Notes: a model not told the origin generated them from the sequence alone. A stretch of DNA of 52,691 bases from Stutzerimonas stutzeri KOS6 (GCF_000307775.2 NZ_KK020676.1:424224-476914), one strand, 5' to 3'; numbered from the stretch's first letter, positions 16,127-28,948 are shown. Made by a program: numbers and translations.

Positions 16127-17410
16127 ATGTCCCGTTCCGAAACCCTTTTCGCCAGCGCCCAGACCCACATCCCGGGCGGCGTCAATTCCCCCGTTCGTGC
16201 CTTTCGCAGCGTCGGCGGTACCCCGCTGTTCCTCAAGCACGCCGCCGGCGCCTATGTGATCGACGAGGATGACAAGCGCTACGTCGACTACGTCGGCTCC
16301 TGGGGCCCGATGATTCTCGGCCACAGCCATCCTGAGGTGCTCGATGCCGTGCGCCGCCAGCTCGAACACGGGCTGTCCTACGGCGCGCCGACCGCCATGG
16401 AAACCGAGATGGCCGAACTGGTCTGCCGCCTGGTGCCGTCGATGGAGATGGTGCGCATGGTCAGCTCCGGTACCGAAGCGACCATGAGCGCCATCCGCCT
16501 GGCCCGTGGCTACACCGGCCGCGATGCCATCATCAAGTTCGAAGGCTGCTACCACGGCCACTCCGACAGCCTGCTGGTGAAGGCCGGCTCCGGCGCCCTG
16601 ACCCAGGGCGTACCGAGCTCGGCCGGGGTGCCGGCGGACTTCGCCAAGCACACCCTGACCCTGGCCTACAACGACCTCGCCGAAGTCGAAGCCACGCTGA
16701 AGGAAAAGGGCGAGCAGGTTGCCTGCATCATCGTCGAGCCGGTGGCCGGCAACATGAACTGCGTGCCGCCGGCGCCCGGCTTCCTCGAAGGCCTGCGCAG
16801 CCTGTGCGACGCCCACGGCGTGGTGCTGATCTTCGACGAGGTGATGACCGGTTTCCGCGTCGCCCTCGGCGGCGCCCAGGCTTACTACGGCGTGACGCCG
16901 GACCTGTCCACCTTCGGCAAGATCATCGGTGGCGGCATGCCGGTCGGCTGCTTCGGTGGCAAGCGCGCCATCATGGAGCGAATCGCGCCACTCGGCCCGG
17001 TCTACCAGGCCGGCACCCTGTCGGGCAATCCGCTGGCCATGGCTGCCGGCCTGACCACGCTGGGCCTGATCAGCCGCCCCGGCTTCCACGACGAGCTGAG
17101 CGCCTACACCAGTCGCATGCTGCAAGGTCTGCAGGACCGCGCCGATGCCGCCGGCATCCCCTTCGTCACCACCCAGGTCGGCGGCATGTTCGGTCTGTAC
17201 TTCAGCGGCGCCGATGACATCGTCACCTTCGCCGATGTCATGGCCAGCGATGCCGATCGCTTCAAGCGCTTCTTCCACCTGATGCTCGAAGGCGGCGTCT
17301 ACCTCGCTCCGAGCGCATTCGAGGCGGGCTTCACCTCCATCGCCCACGGCGATGCCGAGCTGGCGATCACCCTGGACGCGGCCGAACGCGCCTTCGCCAG
17401 GCTGAAGTGA
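16127..17410 (+). CDS. hemL: Glutamate-1-semialdehyde 2,1-aminomutase
   Basis: This 427-aa PLP enzyme makes 5-aminolevulinate from glutamate-1-semialdehyde, the C5 route to haem. Motifs include [64 protein letters not shown] and [16 protein letters not shown], the last containing the PLP lysine. The ATG at 16127 ([12 protein letters not shown]) was chosen by family alignment from memory; the frame opens upstream at 15992 inside thiE. It follows thiE by 55 bp. Confidence 0.97.
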   Translation: MSRSETLFASAQTHIPGGVNSPVRAFRSVGGTPLFLKHAAGAYVIDEDDKRYVDYVGSWGPMILGHSHPEVLDAVRRQLEHGLSYGAPTAMETEMAELVCRLVPSMEMVRMVSSGTEATMSAIRLARGYTGRDAIIKFEGCYHGHSDSLLVKAGSGALTQGVPSSAGVPADFAKHTLTLAYNDLAEVEATLKEKGEQVACIIVEPVAGNMNCVPPAPGFLEGLRSLCDAHGVVLIFDEVMTGFRVALGGAQAYYGVTPDLSTFGKIIGGGMPVGCFGGKRAIMERIAPLGPVYQAGTLSGNPLAMAAGLTTLGLISRPGFHDELSAYTSRMLQGLQDRADAAGIPFVTTQVGGMFGLYFSGADDIVTFADVMASDADRFKRFFHLMLEGGVYLAPSAFEAGFTSIAHGDAELAITLDAAERAFARLK

Positions 17411-17418
17411 GCCCGACG

Positions 17419-18042
17419 ATGGAGTTGCTGCAGCTCATCCTGCTGACGCTGACTGCCGGCGCCAGCGCGCTGCTGCTCGGCCGCAGCCGACGGCACTACG
17501 GCGAAGCGGATCAGCCGGCACTGTTCGGCGCGCTGCTCGGCTTCATCCTGACCGCGGCCAGTGGTGCATGCGGCGCCGCTGGCCTGATCGGCATCGACCT
17601 CGAGCAGGCCCGTCAGTGGCTTGAGCGCGCCAGCCTGCTGCTCGGCCTGCCGCTGATCGCCCTGGCGGCGCTGACCCTGGCGCGGCGCTGGGCCTGGAGC
17701 CGTCCGAACTGGGGCCGGGTGATCCTCGGGCTGTGCGTGTTCTTCGAACTGGCGCGCCAACTCGGCTGGAGCGAGCCCTACGCGCTCGGCCTGACGCTGG
17801 CCAGCGCGCTGCTGCTGGTCTACGCTGGCGCGCTGCAATGGCCGGCGAGCCTGCCCTGCGCCGCTGGCGTGGCGGCTGGCGTCCTGCTGCTGGGCACGGC
17901 GCCGCTGCCGCAAAGTCTGCCGCTGAGCAACCCGTTCGGCGAGCTGCGCCCGCTGTTGCTGGCCATCGCCAGCCCATTGCTGGCGGTCCTGCTGGTGCGA
18001 TTACCGGGCAGCGTGCGCGAGGAACATCAGGCGCTCGCATAA
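17419..18042 (+). CDS. Uncharacterised integral membrane protein
   Basis: A hydrophobic protein of about 207 aa with roughly six predicted membrane segments, for example LILLTLTAGASALLLG, LFGALLGFILTAASGACG and LLLAIASPLLAVLLV. I do not recognise a family. The reading frame also has a GTG at 17407 overlapping the hemL stop codon (GTGA), so a start coupled to hemL is possible; the ATG at 17419 is the first conventional start. It is very rich in Leu and Ala. No motif suggests a substrate or catalysis. Confidence 0.7.
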   Translation: MELLQLILLTLTAGASALLLGRSRRHYGEADQPALFGALLGFILTAASGACGAAGLIGIDLEQARQWLERASLLLGLPLIALAALTLARRWAWSRPNWGRVILGLCVFFELARQLGWSEPYALGLTLASALLLVYAGALQWPASLPCAAGVAAGVLLLGTAPLPQSLPLSNPFGELRPLLLAIASPLLAVLLVRLPGSVREEHQALA

Positions 18043-18159
18043 AAAGCCGATGGCAGGTGGTTAAAGGCTTTGTAAGCAGACTGCAGCTTATCCATAATGT
18101 GACGGCTGGCTCGTTCCAGCCTTTTCATTACCGCCCTGCTCCTCGAGGCGCCAGATTTC

Positions 18160-18696
18160 ATGATCCGCACCGGCCGCATCCTGTCTTTGGGCTGTCTGCT
18201 GCTTCTCTCGCCTCTCACGGCCATGGCCGGCGGGAACACCCTGCTGATCCCGGCGACTGCCCGCTGCGCGCTGGATACGCTTCCCGAGGAGCTGCCCGAC
18301 GCCCTGCGCGACTGCCAGCAGGCCGCCAGTGAAGGCGACGTGCAGGCCGCCTACGAACTGGGCGAATTCCATTACGACGGCAAGCGCGCACCGCGTGACC
18401 TGGCCAAGGCACTGTACTGGTTCGAGCAGGCATCGCTGCATGGCCATGCAGCGGCGCAGCACCGGCTGGGCGTGATGTTCTTCCGGGGCGAAGGCGTCAA
18501 GGCCAACAACGTGCAGGCCTACATCGTGCTGAAGATGGCAGCCGTCAACGGCGAGGACGAAGCGCTGGACACCGCTGATCGCGTGTCCGGCCAGATGCGC
18601 CGCGACGAGCTGGAAATCGCGACACAGGTGCTCGGCCAGATCTTCCGAGACTACCTGATGCAACTGCAGGCCGGCGACGCACCGCTGGTCCCCTGA
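18160..18696 (+). CDS. Secreted Sel1-repeat protein
   Basis: This 178-aa protein has a clear signal peptide (ILSLGCLLLLSPLTAMAGG) and two to three Sel1-like repeats. The clearest are AAYELGEFHYDGKRAPRD, then AKALYWFEQASLHGHAAA and QHRLGVMFFRGEGVKANN. Sel1 repeats are TPR-like helical pairs that usually mediate protein contacts. Periplasmic location is inferred. It lies between the hemL cluster and miaB, about 100 bp upstream of miaB. No enzymatic motif is visible and the partner is unknown. Confidence 0.85.
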   Translation: MIRTGRILSLGCLLLLSPLTAMAGGNTLLIPATARCALDTLPEELPDALRDCQQAASEGDVQAAYELGEFHYDGKRAPRDLAKALYWFEQASLHGHAAAQHRLGVMFFRGEGVKANNVQAYIVLKMAAVNGEDEALDTADRVSGQMRRDELEIATQVLGQIFRDYLMQLQAGDAPLVP

Positions 18697-18752
18697 ACAC
18701 CGGCAGAACCCTGCATCATCCGTCCGCGCTTTCCCCTGCCCGGCCGTGGGCA

Positions 18753-18758
18753 TATAAT
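18753..18758 (+). promoter_or_regulatory. Candidate -10 box upstream of miaB
   Basis: A perfect TATAAT occurs 35 bp before the miaB start codon in otherwise GC-rich DNA. The -35 position holds TTTCCC, a weak match. This suggests a sigma70 promoter for miaB independent of the genes upstream. Confidence 0.4.
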
Positions 18759-18793
18759 CGCCGGTCATTTTTTGCACAACGCCGGCCCGTAAC

Positions 18794-20107
18794 ATGACCC
18801 GCAAGCTTTTCATCGAAACCCATGGCTGCCAGATGAACGAGTACGACAGCTCGCGCATGGTGGACCTGCTGGGCGAACACCAGGCCATGGAAATCACCGA
18901 GAACCCGGCAGAAGCCGACGTGATCCTTCTCAACACCTGCTCGATCCGCGAAAAGGCCCAGGAAAAGGTCTTCTCGCAGCTGGGTCGCTGGCGTGAACTG
19001 AAACAGGACAACCCGCAGCTGGTAATCGGCGTCGGCGGCTGCGTGGCCAGCCAGGAAGGCGCGGCCATTCGCGACCGCGCCCCATACGTCGACGTGGTCT
19101 TCGGTCCGCAGACGCTGCATCGCCTGCCAGAGATGATCGACGCCGCGCGCACCACCAGGAAACCGCAGGTGGATATCTCCTTCCCCGAGATCGAGAAGTT
19201 CGACCGCCTGCCCGAACCGCGTGTCGACGGCCCCAGCGCCTTCGTCTCGGTCATGGAAGGTTGCAGCAAGTACTGCACCTTCTGCGTGGTGCCCTACACC
19301 CGTGGCGAGGAAGTCAGCCGGCCGCTGGCCGACGTACTGGCAGAAATCGTCCACCTGGCCGAGAACGGCGTGAAGGAAGTCACCCTGCTGGGGCAGAACG
19401 TCAACGGCTATCGCCACGACGGGCATGACTTCGCCGACCTGCTGCACGCGGTCGCAGCCGTCGAGGGCATCGGCCGCATCCGCTACACCACCAGCCACCC
19501 GCTGGAGTTCTCCGACGCCATCATCCAGGCCCATGCCGACATCCCGCAGCTGGTGAAATACCTGCATCTGCCGGTGCAGGCCGGTTCCGACCGGATTCTC
19601 GCGGCGATGAAGCGCAACCACACCGCGCTGGAGTACAAGTCGCGCATCCGCCGGCTCAAGGCAGCGGTACCGGACATCCTGATCAGCTCGGACTTCATCG
19701 TCGGCTTCCCCGGCGAGACCGACAAGGACTTCGAGCAGACCATGAAGCTGATCGAGGACGTCGGCTTCGACTTCTCCTACTCCTTCGTCTACAGCTCGCG
19801 CCCCGGCACCCCGGCCGCGGACCTGGTCGACGATACCCCGGATGAAGTGAAGAAGCAGCGCCTGGCGATCCTCCAGCAGCGCATCAACCAGCAGGGTTTC
19901 GAAAACAGCCGACGGATGGTCGGCACCACCCAGCGCATCCTCGTCAGCGACTACTCGAAGAAGGACCCGGGCATGCTGCAGGGCCGTACCGAGCACAATC
20001 GCATCGTCAATTTCCGCTGCGACAACCCCCGGCTCATCGGCCAGTTCGTCGAGGTACACATCGACGACGCGCTGCCGCATTCGCTGCGTGGCAGCTTGCT
20101 ATCTTGA
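18794..20107 (+). CDS. miaB: tRNA-2-methylthio-N6-dimethylallyladenosine synthase MiaB
   Basis: This 437-aa radical-SAM methylthiotransferase modifies A37 of tRNAs that read UNN codons. The N-terminal UPF0004 domain carries [23 protein letters not shown] and [11 protein letters not shown] with three cluster cysteines. The radical-SAM CxxxCxxC is in [20 protein letters not shown]. The C-terminal about 65 residues form the TRAM RNA-binding domain. The length is standard. Divergent short hairpin DNA follows, then phoH. Confidence 0.97.
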   Translation: MTRKLFIETHGCQMNEYDSSRMVDLLGEHQAMEITENPAEADVILLNTCSIREKAQEKVFSQLGRWRELKQDNPQLVIGVGGCVASQEGAAIRDRAPYVDVVFGPQTLHRLPEMIDAARTTRKPQVDISFPEIEKFDRLPEPRVDGPSAFVSVMEGCSKYCTFCVVPYTRGEEVSRPLADVLAEIVHLAENGVKEVTLLGQNVNGYRHDGHDFADLLHAVAAVEGIGRIRYTTSHPLEFSDAIIQAHADIPQLVKYLHLPVQAGSDRILAAMKRNHTALEYKSRIRRLKAAVPDILISSDFIVGFPGETDKDFEQTMKLIEDVGFDFSYSFVYSSRPGTPAADLVDDTPDEVKKQRLAILQQRINQQGFENSRRMVGTTQRILVSDYSKKDPGMLQGRTEHNRIVNFRCDNPRLIGQFVEVHIDDALPHSLRGSLLS

Positions 20108-20118
20108 GAACCGCGACT

Positions 20119-20148
20119 GCGGCCCCCATGTGATTGCATCGGGGCCGC
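20119..20148 (+). terminator. GC-rich hairpin after miaB, possible terminator or processing site
   Basis: The 8-bp perfect stem GCGGCCCC/GGGGCCGC encloses a 14-nt loop that can itself pair at ATG/CAT. It lies 11 bp after the miaB stop codon. No T-run follows, so intrinsic termination is uncertain. Confidence 0.4.
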
Positions 20149-20239
20149 TACCGACTGTGCGACGACGCTTTGCGCATCGCGCCCACGGCGCTATTCTTCC
20201 GCTCACCAATTCGCCGATTACGGCCACATATAAAAGCCC

Positions 20240-21247
20240 TTGAACGCACCCATAGAACCGCATCGCTTCACCCTCGAACCCTTTGAAGCCCGTCGCTTCG
20301 CCAATCTCTGCGGCCAATTCGACGAGCATCTGCGCCTGATCGAACAGCGCCTGGAACTGGAAATCCGCAACCGCGGCAACCAGTTCGAGCTGATCGGTCC
20401 GAGCAACGTGGCCAAGTCCGCCGAAAACCTGCTGCGCCGCCTGTACCGGGAAACCAAGACCGCCGAACTGTCCCCGGACATGGTGCATCTGTACCTGCAG
20501 GAATCCGGGATGGAGGAGCTGGCCAACCCGAACGCGCACCAGGGCATTGCCCTGCGCACCAAGAAGGGCATGATCCGCCCGCGCGGCGCCAACCAGCAGC
20601 GCTACGTCAAGGCCATCATGGACAACGACATCAACTTCGGCGTCGGCCCGGCCGGTACCGGCAAGACCTACCTCGCCGTAGCCTGCGCCGTGGATGCGCT
20701 GGAACGCGAGCAGGTGCGACGCATCCTGCTGGTGCGCCCGGCGGTGGAGGCTGGCGAGAAGCTCGGCTTCCTGCCCGGTGACCTGGCGCAGAAGATCGAC
20801 CCCTACCTGCGGCCCCTCTACGACGCGCTCTACGAGATGCTCGGCTTCGAGCACGTGGCACGGCTGATCGAGAAGCAGGTGATCGAGATCGCGCCGCTGG
20901 CCTACATGCGCGGGCGTACGCTGAACAACAGCTTCATCATCCTCGACGAAAGCCAGAACACCACCCAGGAACAGATGAAGATGTTCCTCACGCGGATCGG
21001 CTTCGGCTCTACCGCGGTGATCACCGGCGACATCACCCAGGTCGACCTGCCGCGCGGCACCAAGAGCGGCCTGGCCCACGTGATCGAGGTGCTCAAGGAC
21101 GTCAACGGCATCAGCTTCACCCACTTCAAGCCAAAGGACGTCGTTCGTCATCCGCTGGTGCAGCGCATCGTCGAGGCCTACGAGTCCTTCGAGGACCGCC
21201 AGTCGCCGGCCAGCAAGCGTGCCGCACAGGACGCCAGCGATGATTGA
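20240..21247 (+). CDS. ybeZ: PhoH-like ATPase (YbeZ)
   Basis: This 335-aa protein has an N-terminal nucleic-acid-binding region and a PhoH NTPase domain. Walker A is [18 protein letters not shown] and Walker B is [14 protein letters not shown]. YbeZ works with the RNase YbeY in RNA and ribosome metabolism. The start is a TTG ([15 protein letters not shown]) because no ATG is available near the conserved N-terminus. The TTG lacks a strong Shine-Dalgarno sequence; ATATAAAAG lies just upstream. The stop codon overlaps the ybeY start. Confidence 0.93.
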   Translation: MNAPIEPHRFTLEPFEARRFANLCGQFDEHLRLIEQRLELEIRNRGNQFELIGPSNVAKSAENLLRRLYRETKTAELSPDMVHLYLQESGMEELANPNAHQGIALRTKKGMIRPRGANQQRYVKAIMDNDINFGVGPAGTGKTYLAVACAVDALEREQVRRILLVRPAVEAGEKLGFLPGDLAQKIDPYLRPLYDALYEMLGFEHVARLIEKQVIEIAPLAYMRGRTLNNSFIILDESQNTTQEQMKMFLTRIGFGSTAVITGDITQVDLPRGTKSGLAHVIEVLKDVNGISFTHFKPKDVVRHPLVQRIVEAYESFEDRQSPASKRAAQDASDD

Positions 21248-21722
21248 GCTCGACCTGCAGTGCGCCAGCGCTGGCGCAGCGCCAGCGCATGCCGAGCTGC
21301 AGCGCTGGTGCGAACTGGCGCTGCGCCAGCGCAGCGGCGACTCCGAGCTGACCATCCGTCTGGTGGACGAGGACGAAGGCCGCGAGCTGAACCGCACCTG
21401 GCGGCACAAGGACTACGCCACCAACGTGCTGTCGTTCCCGGCCGACGTGCCCGATGAATTGCTGGATATTCCACTGCTCGGCGACCTGGTGATCTGCGTG
21501 CCGGTGGTCGAGCGTGAAGCCACGGAACAGGGCAAGGCCCTCGCGGCGCACTGGGCGCACCTGGTCATCCATGGCTGCCTGCACCTGCTCGGCTACGATC
21601 ACATCGAGGATGTCGAAGCCGAGGAAATGGAAGCACTGGAACGTCAATTACTGGCCGAACTGGGGTATCCCAACCCCTACGCCGAAGAATCGCCCGCCAC
21701 GGGCACTTGCAAGGACTCTTGA
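21240..21722 (+). CDS. ybeY: Endoribonuclease YbeY
   Basis: This 160-aa metal-dependent RNase acts in 16S rRNA maturation and ribosome quality control. The zinc motif is visible in [18 protein letters not shown] (HxxxHxxxxxH). The N-terminal half carries the family strand [20 protein letters not shown]. The ATG at 21240 overlaps the last codons of ybeZ by 8 bp, indicating coupling. A run of CTGGCG/CGCCAG-like short repeats lies in the first 90 bp. Confidence 0.96.
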   Translation: MIELDLQCASAGAAPAHAELQRWCELALRQRSGDSELTIRLVDEDEGRELNRTWRHKDYATNVLSFPADVPDELLDIPLLGDLVICVPVVEREATEQGKALAAHWAHLVIHGCLHLLGYDHIEDVEAEEMEALERQLLAELGYPNPYAEESPATGTCKDS

Positions 21723-21732
21723 GTCAACCGAC

Positions 21733-22575
21733 ATGAGCGAAGATCGATCGATCAGCGGGCAGAAGACCTGGCTGGAAAAAATCACCCAGGCTTTTGCCCA
21801 TGAGCCCAAGAATCGCCAGGAGCTGCTGGAAATCCTGCGCGAAGCCCACCAGAACAAGCTGCTCGACAGCGAGGCCCTGGCCATCGTCGAAGGTGCCATC
21901 CAGGTCGCCGACCTGCAGGTCCGCGACATCATGGTGCCGCGCTCGCAAGTGATCAGCATCAAGGCCGAGCAGTCGCCACGCGAGTTCCTGCCGGCGATCA
22001 TCGCCGCCGCACACTCGCGCTATCCGGTGGTCGGCGAAAGCCTCGACGAAGTGATCGGCGTGCTGCTGGCCAAGGACCTGCTGCCGCTGATCCTCAAGGA
22101 CGAGCATCACAACTTCGACATCAAGGACCTGCTGCGCCCGGCTACCTTCGTCCCTGAATCCAAGCGCCTCAACGTCCTGCTGCGCGAGTTCCGCGCCAAC
22201 CACAACCACATGGCCATCGTCATTGACGAATACGGCGGAGTGGCGGGCCTGGTAACCATCGAGGACGTACTGGAGCAGATCGTCGGCGACATCGAGGACG
22301 AACATGATGTCGAGGAAGACAGCTACATCCGCCCGCTGCCCAGTGGTGATTTCCTGGTCAAGGCCCTCACGCCCATCGACAGCTTCAACGAATACTTCGG
22401 CAGCGCCTTCCCCGACGACGAGTTCGACACCGTCGCCGGCCTGGTGATGAACACCTTCGGCCACCTGCCCAAGCGCAACGAAGTGACCGAAATCGAGGGC
22501 TTCCGGGTCCGCGTACTCAACGCCGACAGTCGTCGCGTGCACATGCTGCGGCTGAGTCGCACCGAAAACGCGTAA
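21733..22575 (+). CDS. corC: CorC/YbeX-type CBS-pair protein
   Basis: This 280-aa cytoplasmic protein has two CBS domains (about 65-185), including VRDIMVPRSQVISI and HMAIVIDEYGGVAGLVTIED. A C-terminal CorC_HlyC transporter-associated domain ends in VRVLNADSRRVHMLRLSR. It has no membrane segments. The family is linked to Mg/Co efflux and, as YbeX, to ribosome biogenesis. The ATG at 21733 gives MSEDRSISGQKTWLEK; the frame opens earlier, inside ybeY. It follows ybeY by 10 bp. Confidence 0.93.
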   Translation: MSEDRSISGQKTWLEKITQAFAHEPKNRQELLEILREAHQNKLLDSEALAIVEGAIQVADLQVRDIMVPRSQVISIKAEQSPREFLPAIIAAAHSRYPVVGESLDEVIGVLLAKDLLPLILKDEHHNFDIKDLLRPATFVPESKRLNVLLREFRANHNHMAIVIDEYGGVAGLVTIEDVLEQIVGDIEDEHDVEEDSYIRPLPSGDFLVKALTPIDSFNEYFGSAFPDDEFDTVAGLVMNTFGHLPKRNEVTEIEGFRVRVLNADSRRVHMLRLSRTENA

Positions 22576-22588
22576 CGTCGAACGCGCC

Positions 22589-22616
22589 AGCCCCGCGCGG
22601 CCAAAGGCGCGGGGCT
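22589..22616 (+). terminator. Strong GC hairpin between corC and lnt
   Basis: The perfect 10-bp stem AGCCCCGCGC/GCGCGGGGCT has an 8-nt loop and begins 13 bp after the corC stop codon. No T-run follows, so it may be a Rho-type or RNA-stability element rather than an intrinsic terminator. It separates corC from lnt. Confidence 0.45.
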
Positions 22617-22689
22617 CGCCCGGTCGCCGGCTTGCCCGCCCCGGCCATTGACCGTAGCCTCCCTCCGCCCCCTCGCGCAAGGTAACCCC

Positions 22690-24198
22690 ATGCACTGGAT
22701 CACCCGCCCCGGCTGGCCGGGCAATCTGCTGGCATCGGCCGCAGGCATACTGACCACCCTCTCGCTGGCGCCCTTCGATATCTGGCCACTGACGCTGCTG
22801 TCGGTGGCGCTGCTGTACCTCGGGCTGCACGAAACCGGGCCCAGGCAGGCGGCGCAGCGCGGCTGGTGCTACGGCTTCGGCCTGTTCGCCTCGGGTGTCA
22901 GCTGGGTCTACGTGAGCATCCACGACTTCGGCGCGGCCTCGCCGGCACTGGCCGGCCTGCTGACACTGGGCTTCGTCGCCGGGCTGGCGCTGTTCTTCGC
23001 CCTGCTCGGCTGGCTCTGGGTGCGCCTGTTGCGCAACCGCCACACACCGCTGGGCGATGCCCTGGCCTTCGCCGCGCTCTGGCTCGCGCTCGATGCACTG
23101 CGCGGCTGGCTCCTCACCGGCTTTCCCTGGCTCTACAACGGCTACAGCCAGCTCGACGGCCCGCTGGCCGGACTGGCGCCGCTCGGTGGCGTCTGGTTGC
23201 TGAGCTTTGTCATCGCCCTCAGCGCCACACTGCTCGTCGCACTGCCGCGCCTGCTGACAGACAAGCCGCGCCTGGCGGCGGCCGTCGTGCTGTTGATCGC
23301 ACCGTGGCTGGCGGGCCTGGCGCTCAAGGAACATGCCTGGACCACCGGCAAGGGCGAACCGCTGAGTGTCGCCGCGGTGCAGGGCAACGTCGCGCAGAGC
23401 ATGAAGTGGGACCCGAAGAAGCTAGAGATGCAGCTCTTGCTGTATCGCGACATGACCTTTCGCAGCCATCCGGCGGACCTGATCGTCTGGCCGGAAACCG
23501 CGGTACCGATCCTCAAGGAGCATGCCGAGGGCTACCTGACGATGATGGCCGGCTTCGCCAACCAGCGCGAATCGGCACTGATCACCGGCGTGCCGGTACG
23601 CCAGCCCAATGCGGCTGGCGAGCTGCGCTATTACAACGGGCTGACCAGCACCGGTGACGGTGCCGGCACCTACCTCAAGCAGAAGCTGGTGCCGTTCGGC
23701 GAGTACGTACCCTTGCAGGATCTTCTGCGCGGCCTGATCGCCTTCTTCGACCTGCCGATGTCCGACTTTGCCCGCGGCGACGCCGACCAGCCGCTGCTGC
23801 AGGCGAAGGGGCTGCAGATCGCGCCCTACATCTGCTACGAGGTGGTCTATCCGGAATTCGCCGCCGGCCTCGCCGCGCAGAGCGATCTGCTGCTCACGGT
23901 AAGCAACGACGCCTGGTTCGGCCGCTCCATCGGCCCGCTGCAGCACCTGCAGATGGCGCAGATGCGCGCCCTGGAAGCCGGACGCTGGATGATCCGCGCG
24001 ACCAACAACGGCATCACCGTGCTGATCGACCCGTACGGGCGCATCATCGAGCAGATCCCGCAATTCGAGCAGGCCGTGCTGTACGGCGAAGTCGTCCCGA
24101 TGCAGGGCCTGACGCCCTACCTGCGCTGGCGCTCGTGGCCGCTGATCGCGCTATGCACACTGCTGCTCGGCTGGGCGCTGGTCAGGCGCAAGGCATAG
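22690..24198 (+). CDS. lnt: Apolipoprotein N-acyltransferase
   Basis: This 502-aa inner-membrane enzyme adds the third acyl chain to lipoproteins. About six to seven N-terminal membrane segments precede a nitrilase-type periplasmic domain. Its catalytic triad is visible as Glu in LIVWPETAVP, Lys in LKQKLVPFGEYVP and Cys in APYICYEVVYPE. A last membrane helix precedes the RRKA tail. The ATG at 22690 (MHWITRPGWPGNLL) has AAGG upstream. Several lipoproteins in this window (LptE, RlpA, the SltB-like enzyme, the MORN protein) are its predicted substrates. Confidence 0.95.
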   Translation: MHWITRPGWPGNLLASAAGILTTLSLAPFDIWPLTLLSVALLYLGLHETGPRQAAQRGWCYGFGLFASGVSWVYVSIHDFGAASPALAGLLTLGFVAGLALFFALLGWLWVRLLRNRHTPLGDALAFAALWLALDALRGWLLTGFPWLYNGYSQLDGPLAGLAPLGGVWLLSFVIALSATLLVALPRLLTDKPRLAAAVVLLIAPWLAGLALKEHAWTTGKGEPLSVAAVQGNVAQSMKWDPKKLEMQLLLYRDMTFRSHPADLIVWPETAVPILKEHAEGYLTMMAGFANQRESALITGVPVRQPNAAGELRYYNGLTSTGDGAGTYLKQKLVPFGEYVPLQDLLRGLIAFFDLPMSDFARGDADQPLLQAKGLQIAPYICYEVVYPEFAAGLAAQSDLLLTVSNDAWFGRSIGPLQHLQMAQMRALEAGRWMIRATNNGITVLIDPYGRIIEQIPQFEQAVLYGEVVPMQGLTPYLRWRSWPLIALCTLLLGWALVRRKA

Positions 24199-24230
24199 TC
24201 CGTCGCTTTTCCCAGGATGGACTTCAACCT

Positions 24231-24754
24231 GCACACGCCATTTCCGGTGGGCTGAAGCCCACCCTACGACGGACATGGCGCTGGGTTGAGGCACGCATGC
24301 AGCAGCCCAACATCACACCGGCCTGGCGGCCCCGGCATCCACCACACCGAAGCCACGGCCCGCAGCCTCGCTCGCGGGGCTTCGCGGAGTTCAAACCAAC
24401 CTACTCGCTGGCCGGATGCAAAGCATGCGTGCGTTGCTTTTCGTAGGGTGGGCTTCAGCCCACCACCAGCCCGCACACGCCATTTCCGGTGGGCTGAAGC
24501 CCACCCTACGACGGACATGGCGCTGGGTTGAGGCACGCATGCCGAAGCCCAACATCGCGCCGGCCTGGCGGGCCCGGCATCCACCACAACGAAGCCACGG
24601 CCCGCAGTCTCGCTCGCGGGGCTTCGCGGAGTTCAAACCAACCTACTCGCTGGCCGGATGCAAAGCATGCGTGCGTTGCTTTTTGTAGGGTGGGCTTCAG
24701 CCCACCACCAGCCCGCACACGCCATTTCCGGTGGGCTGAAGCCCACCCTACGAC
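24231..24754. repeat. 242-bp tandem duplication with GGTGGGC palindromes
   Basis: Copy 1 is 24231-24472, copy 2 is 24473-24714, and a 40-bp third start runs to 24754. The copies differ at about eight or nine positions by eye. Each junction carries the inverted pair TAGGGTGGGCTTCAGCCCACC-type and its complement GGTGGGCTGAAGCCCACC, about 25 bp apart, so long hairpins can form. The 24199-24781 interval holds no convincing gene. The element is of the intergenic palindromic-repeat kind common in this group of bacteria. Confidence 0.9.
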
Positions 24755-24781
24755 GTCATGGCCCAGGCAGATGCGTTTGGC

Positions 24782-25555
24782 TCAGTCGTTCACGGAGCGG
24801 TAAACCAGCGGATACACCGCCATCCCGACGACCTCGTTGAGCAGCATGCCGTTCTGCCAGAACGCCTTGGCCTCCGGCAGCCAGCCGTTCAACGGCCGGC
24901 CGTTGGGTACGCCCATGAAGCCCACCGGGGCGGCAATGACCTCGATGCCGTTCTGCTCGAAGCACCAGCGCGAACGCGGCATGTGCGACGCGGAGGTGAC
25001 CAGCACCACCCGGCGGACTCCCGCGGCGCGCAGCATCTCGGCACTGAATACGGCATTTTCCCAGGTAGTGCGGCTACGCTCTTCGAGCCAGCGGGCGCTG
25101 ACATCGAGGTCACGCTGCAACACTTGCGCGCCGAGCTGCGCCTCGCTGGGTGGCGCGCCGTAATGCAATCCGCCACTGGCCAGGATCGGCAGACCGGACG
25201 CCTTGGCCACCCGCGCGGCATAGCGCAGTCGCTCAAGGGCGATATGGCCGGGCTGGTCCCCGCCCCAGGCCGGATCGTTCTGCTCCCGGCCGGCCCCCAA
25301 CACCACGATGGCCCCCGCCTGCTCCGCCAGCGCAGGCCACCGCGCCTCGACCAGCGCCGGCTCGCGCTCGACCGCCCGCGCCGTCCACTCGACGACCACC
25401 GGCAGACTCATCAGCCAGAGCCCGCCGAAGCCGACAATAAAGCACAAGGCGGCCAGCCGCGGCGCACGGCGACGCAACCACCAGCCGAGCAGCAGCAGGA
25501 TCAGCAGGCCGCCTGGCGGCAAAAGCAGTTGCTTGAAGAAATAGCGAATCGGCAT
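24782..25555 (-). CDS. YdcF/ElyC family membrane protein (DUF218)
   Basis: This 257-aa protein has two N-terminal membrane helices (LLLPPGGLLILLLLGWWL and CFIVGFGGLWLMSLPVV), then a periplasmic DUF218 domain. That domain includes AIVVLGAGREQNDPAWGG, LPILASGGLHYG, SRTTWENAVFSAEML and RVVLVTSASHMPRSRWCFE. E. coli ElyC is connected with envelope and lipid-carrier metabolism; which paralogue this represents is not clear. It is convergent with lnt across the repeat region. Confidence 0.88.
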   Translation of the reverse strand: MPIRYFFKQLLLPPGGLLILLLLGWWLRRRAPRLAALCFIVGFGGLWLMSLPVVVEWTARAVEREPALVEARWPALAEQAGAIVVLGAGREQNDPAWGGDQPGHIALERLRYAARVAKASGLPILASGGLHYGAPPSEAQLGAQVLQRDLDVSARWLEERSRTTWENAVFSAEMLRAAGVRRVVLVTSASHMPRSRWCFEQNGIEVIAAPVGFMGVPNGRPLNGWLPEAKAFWQNGMLLNEVVGMAVYPLVYRSVND

Positions 25556-25621
25556 CCGACCTCCGCGGCAAAGACAAGCACTCTAGCCGCAGGCGGTGCA
25601 TTTGTCGGCCATCACCGCGGT

Positions 25622-26074
25622 TCAATGGCGCGGATAGGTATACAGCCGTTGGCGCGCGCGCAACAGTTGCGATCCACAGGCATGACACGCCGCCGGGCCG
25701 GCACCTTCCGGCCAGCTCACCTCGGTATTGCACAGGGCGCAGCTCAGCGTCTGCTGCAATGCCATCGGCGCATGCTTGCCGTGCGCAGCATGACGCTGCC
25801 GGCTACCACCCCGCACGGCCGGACGCAACGCCTGGCGCGACAGGTGAGCCTGCTCCTCGGCCGCGGCATGCCAGCCTGACAACCATTGCGAGTCACGCTG
25901 CAGATAAGCGCAAATCAGCTCGAATTCGGCCGGTGTCAGGCCACGCACCTCGAGCTCGCCGGCCGCGTCCGCACCAGCGGGCGTCACGCGTTCCGCCTCC
26001 TGCAGCGCCGACCCCAACCGCTGCAGCACCCGTGCATACAGACTGCTGTCTTCAGATCGTGGCTCTCTGTCCAT
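25622..26074 (-). CDS. DUF1451 (YbeL-like) zinc-ribbon protein
   Basis: This 150-aa protein has a helical N-terminal half and a C-terminal zinc ribbon, CALCNTEVSW with CHACGSQ. The position divergent to leuS is the same as ybeL in E. coli. Function is unknown. The ATG at 26074 has GAGGTGA just upstream. The frame stays open far beyond, through the leuS antisense strand, but nothing there is coding. Confidence 0.85.
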   Translation of the reverse strand: MDREPRSEDSSLYARVLQRLGSALQEAERVTPAGADAAGELEVRGLTPAEFELICAYLQRDSQWLSGWHAAAEEQAHLSRQALRPAVRGGSRQRHAAHGKHAPMALQQTLSCALCNTEVSWPEGAGPAACHACGSQLLRARQRLYTYPRH

Positions 26075-26188
26075 CAATCTCACCTCGCATTCGTCCCACC
26101 CCAGGATTAAGCGTAGCTCAGCCTGGCTCGCTGAAGCCGTGCGCGACGGACGGAGCCCCATGGGCGACGGCAAATCGGGTTTCCCTAG

Positions 26189-28948
<2,760 letters not shown>

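Noticed and set aside
24264..24803. Several 60-110 codon frames in the repeat region
   Set aside because: They translate the GGTGGGCTGAAGCCCACC palindromes (recurring GFSPP and GLKPTLRR peptides), a common annotation artefact.
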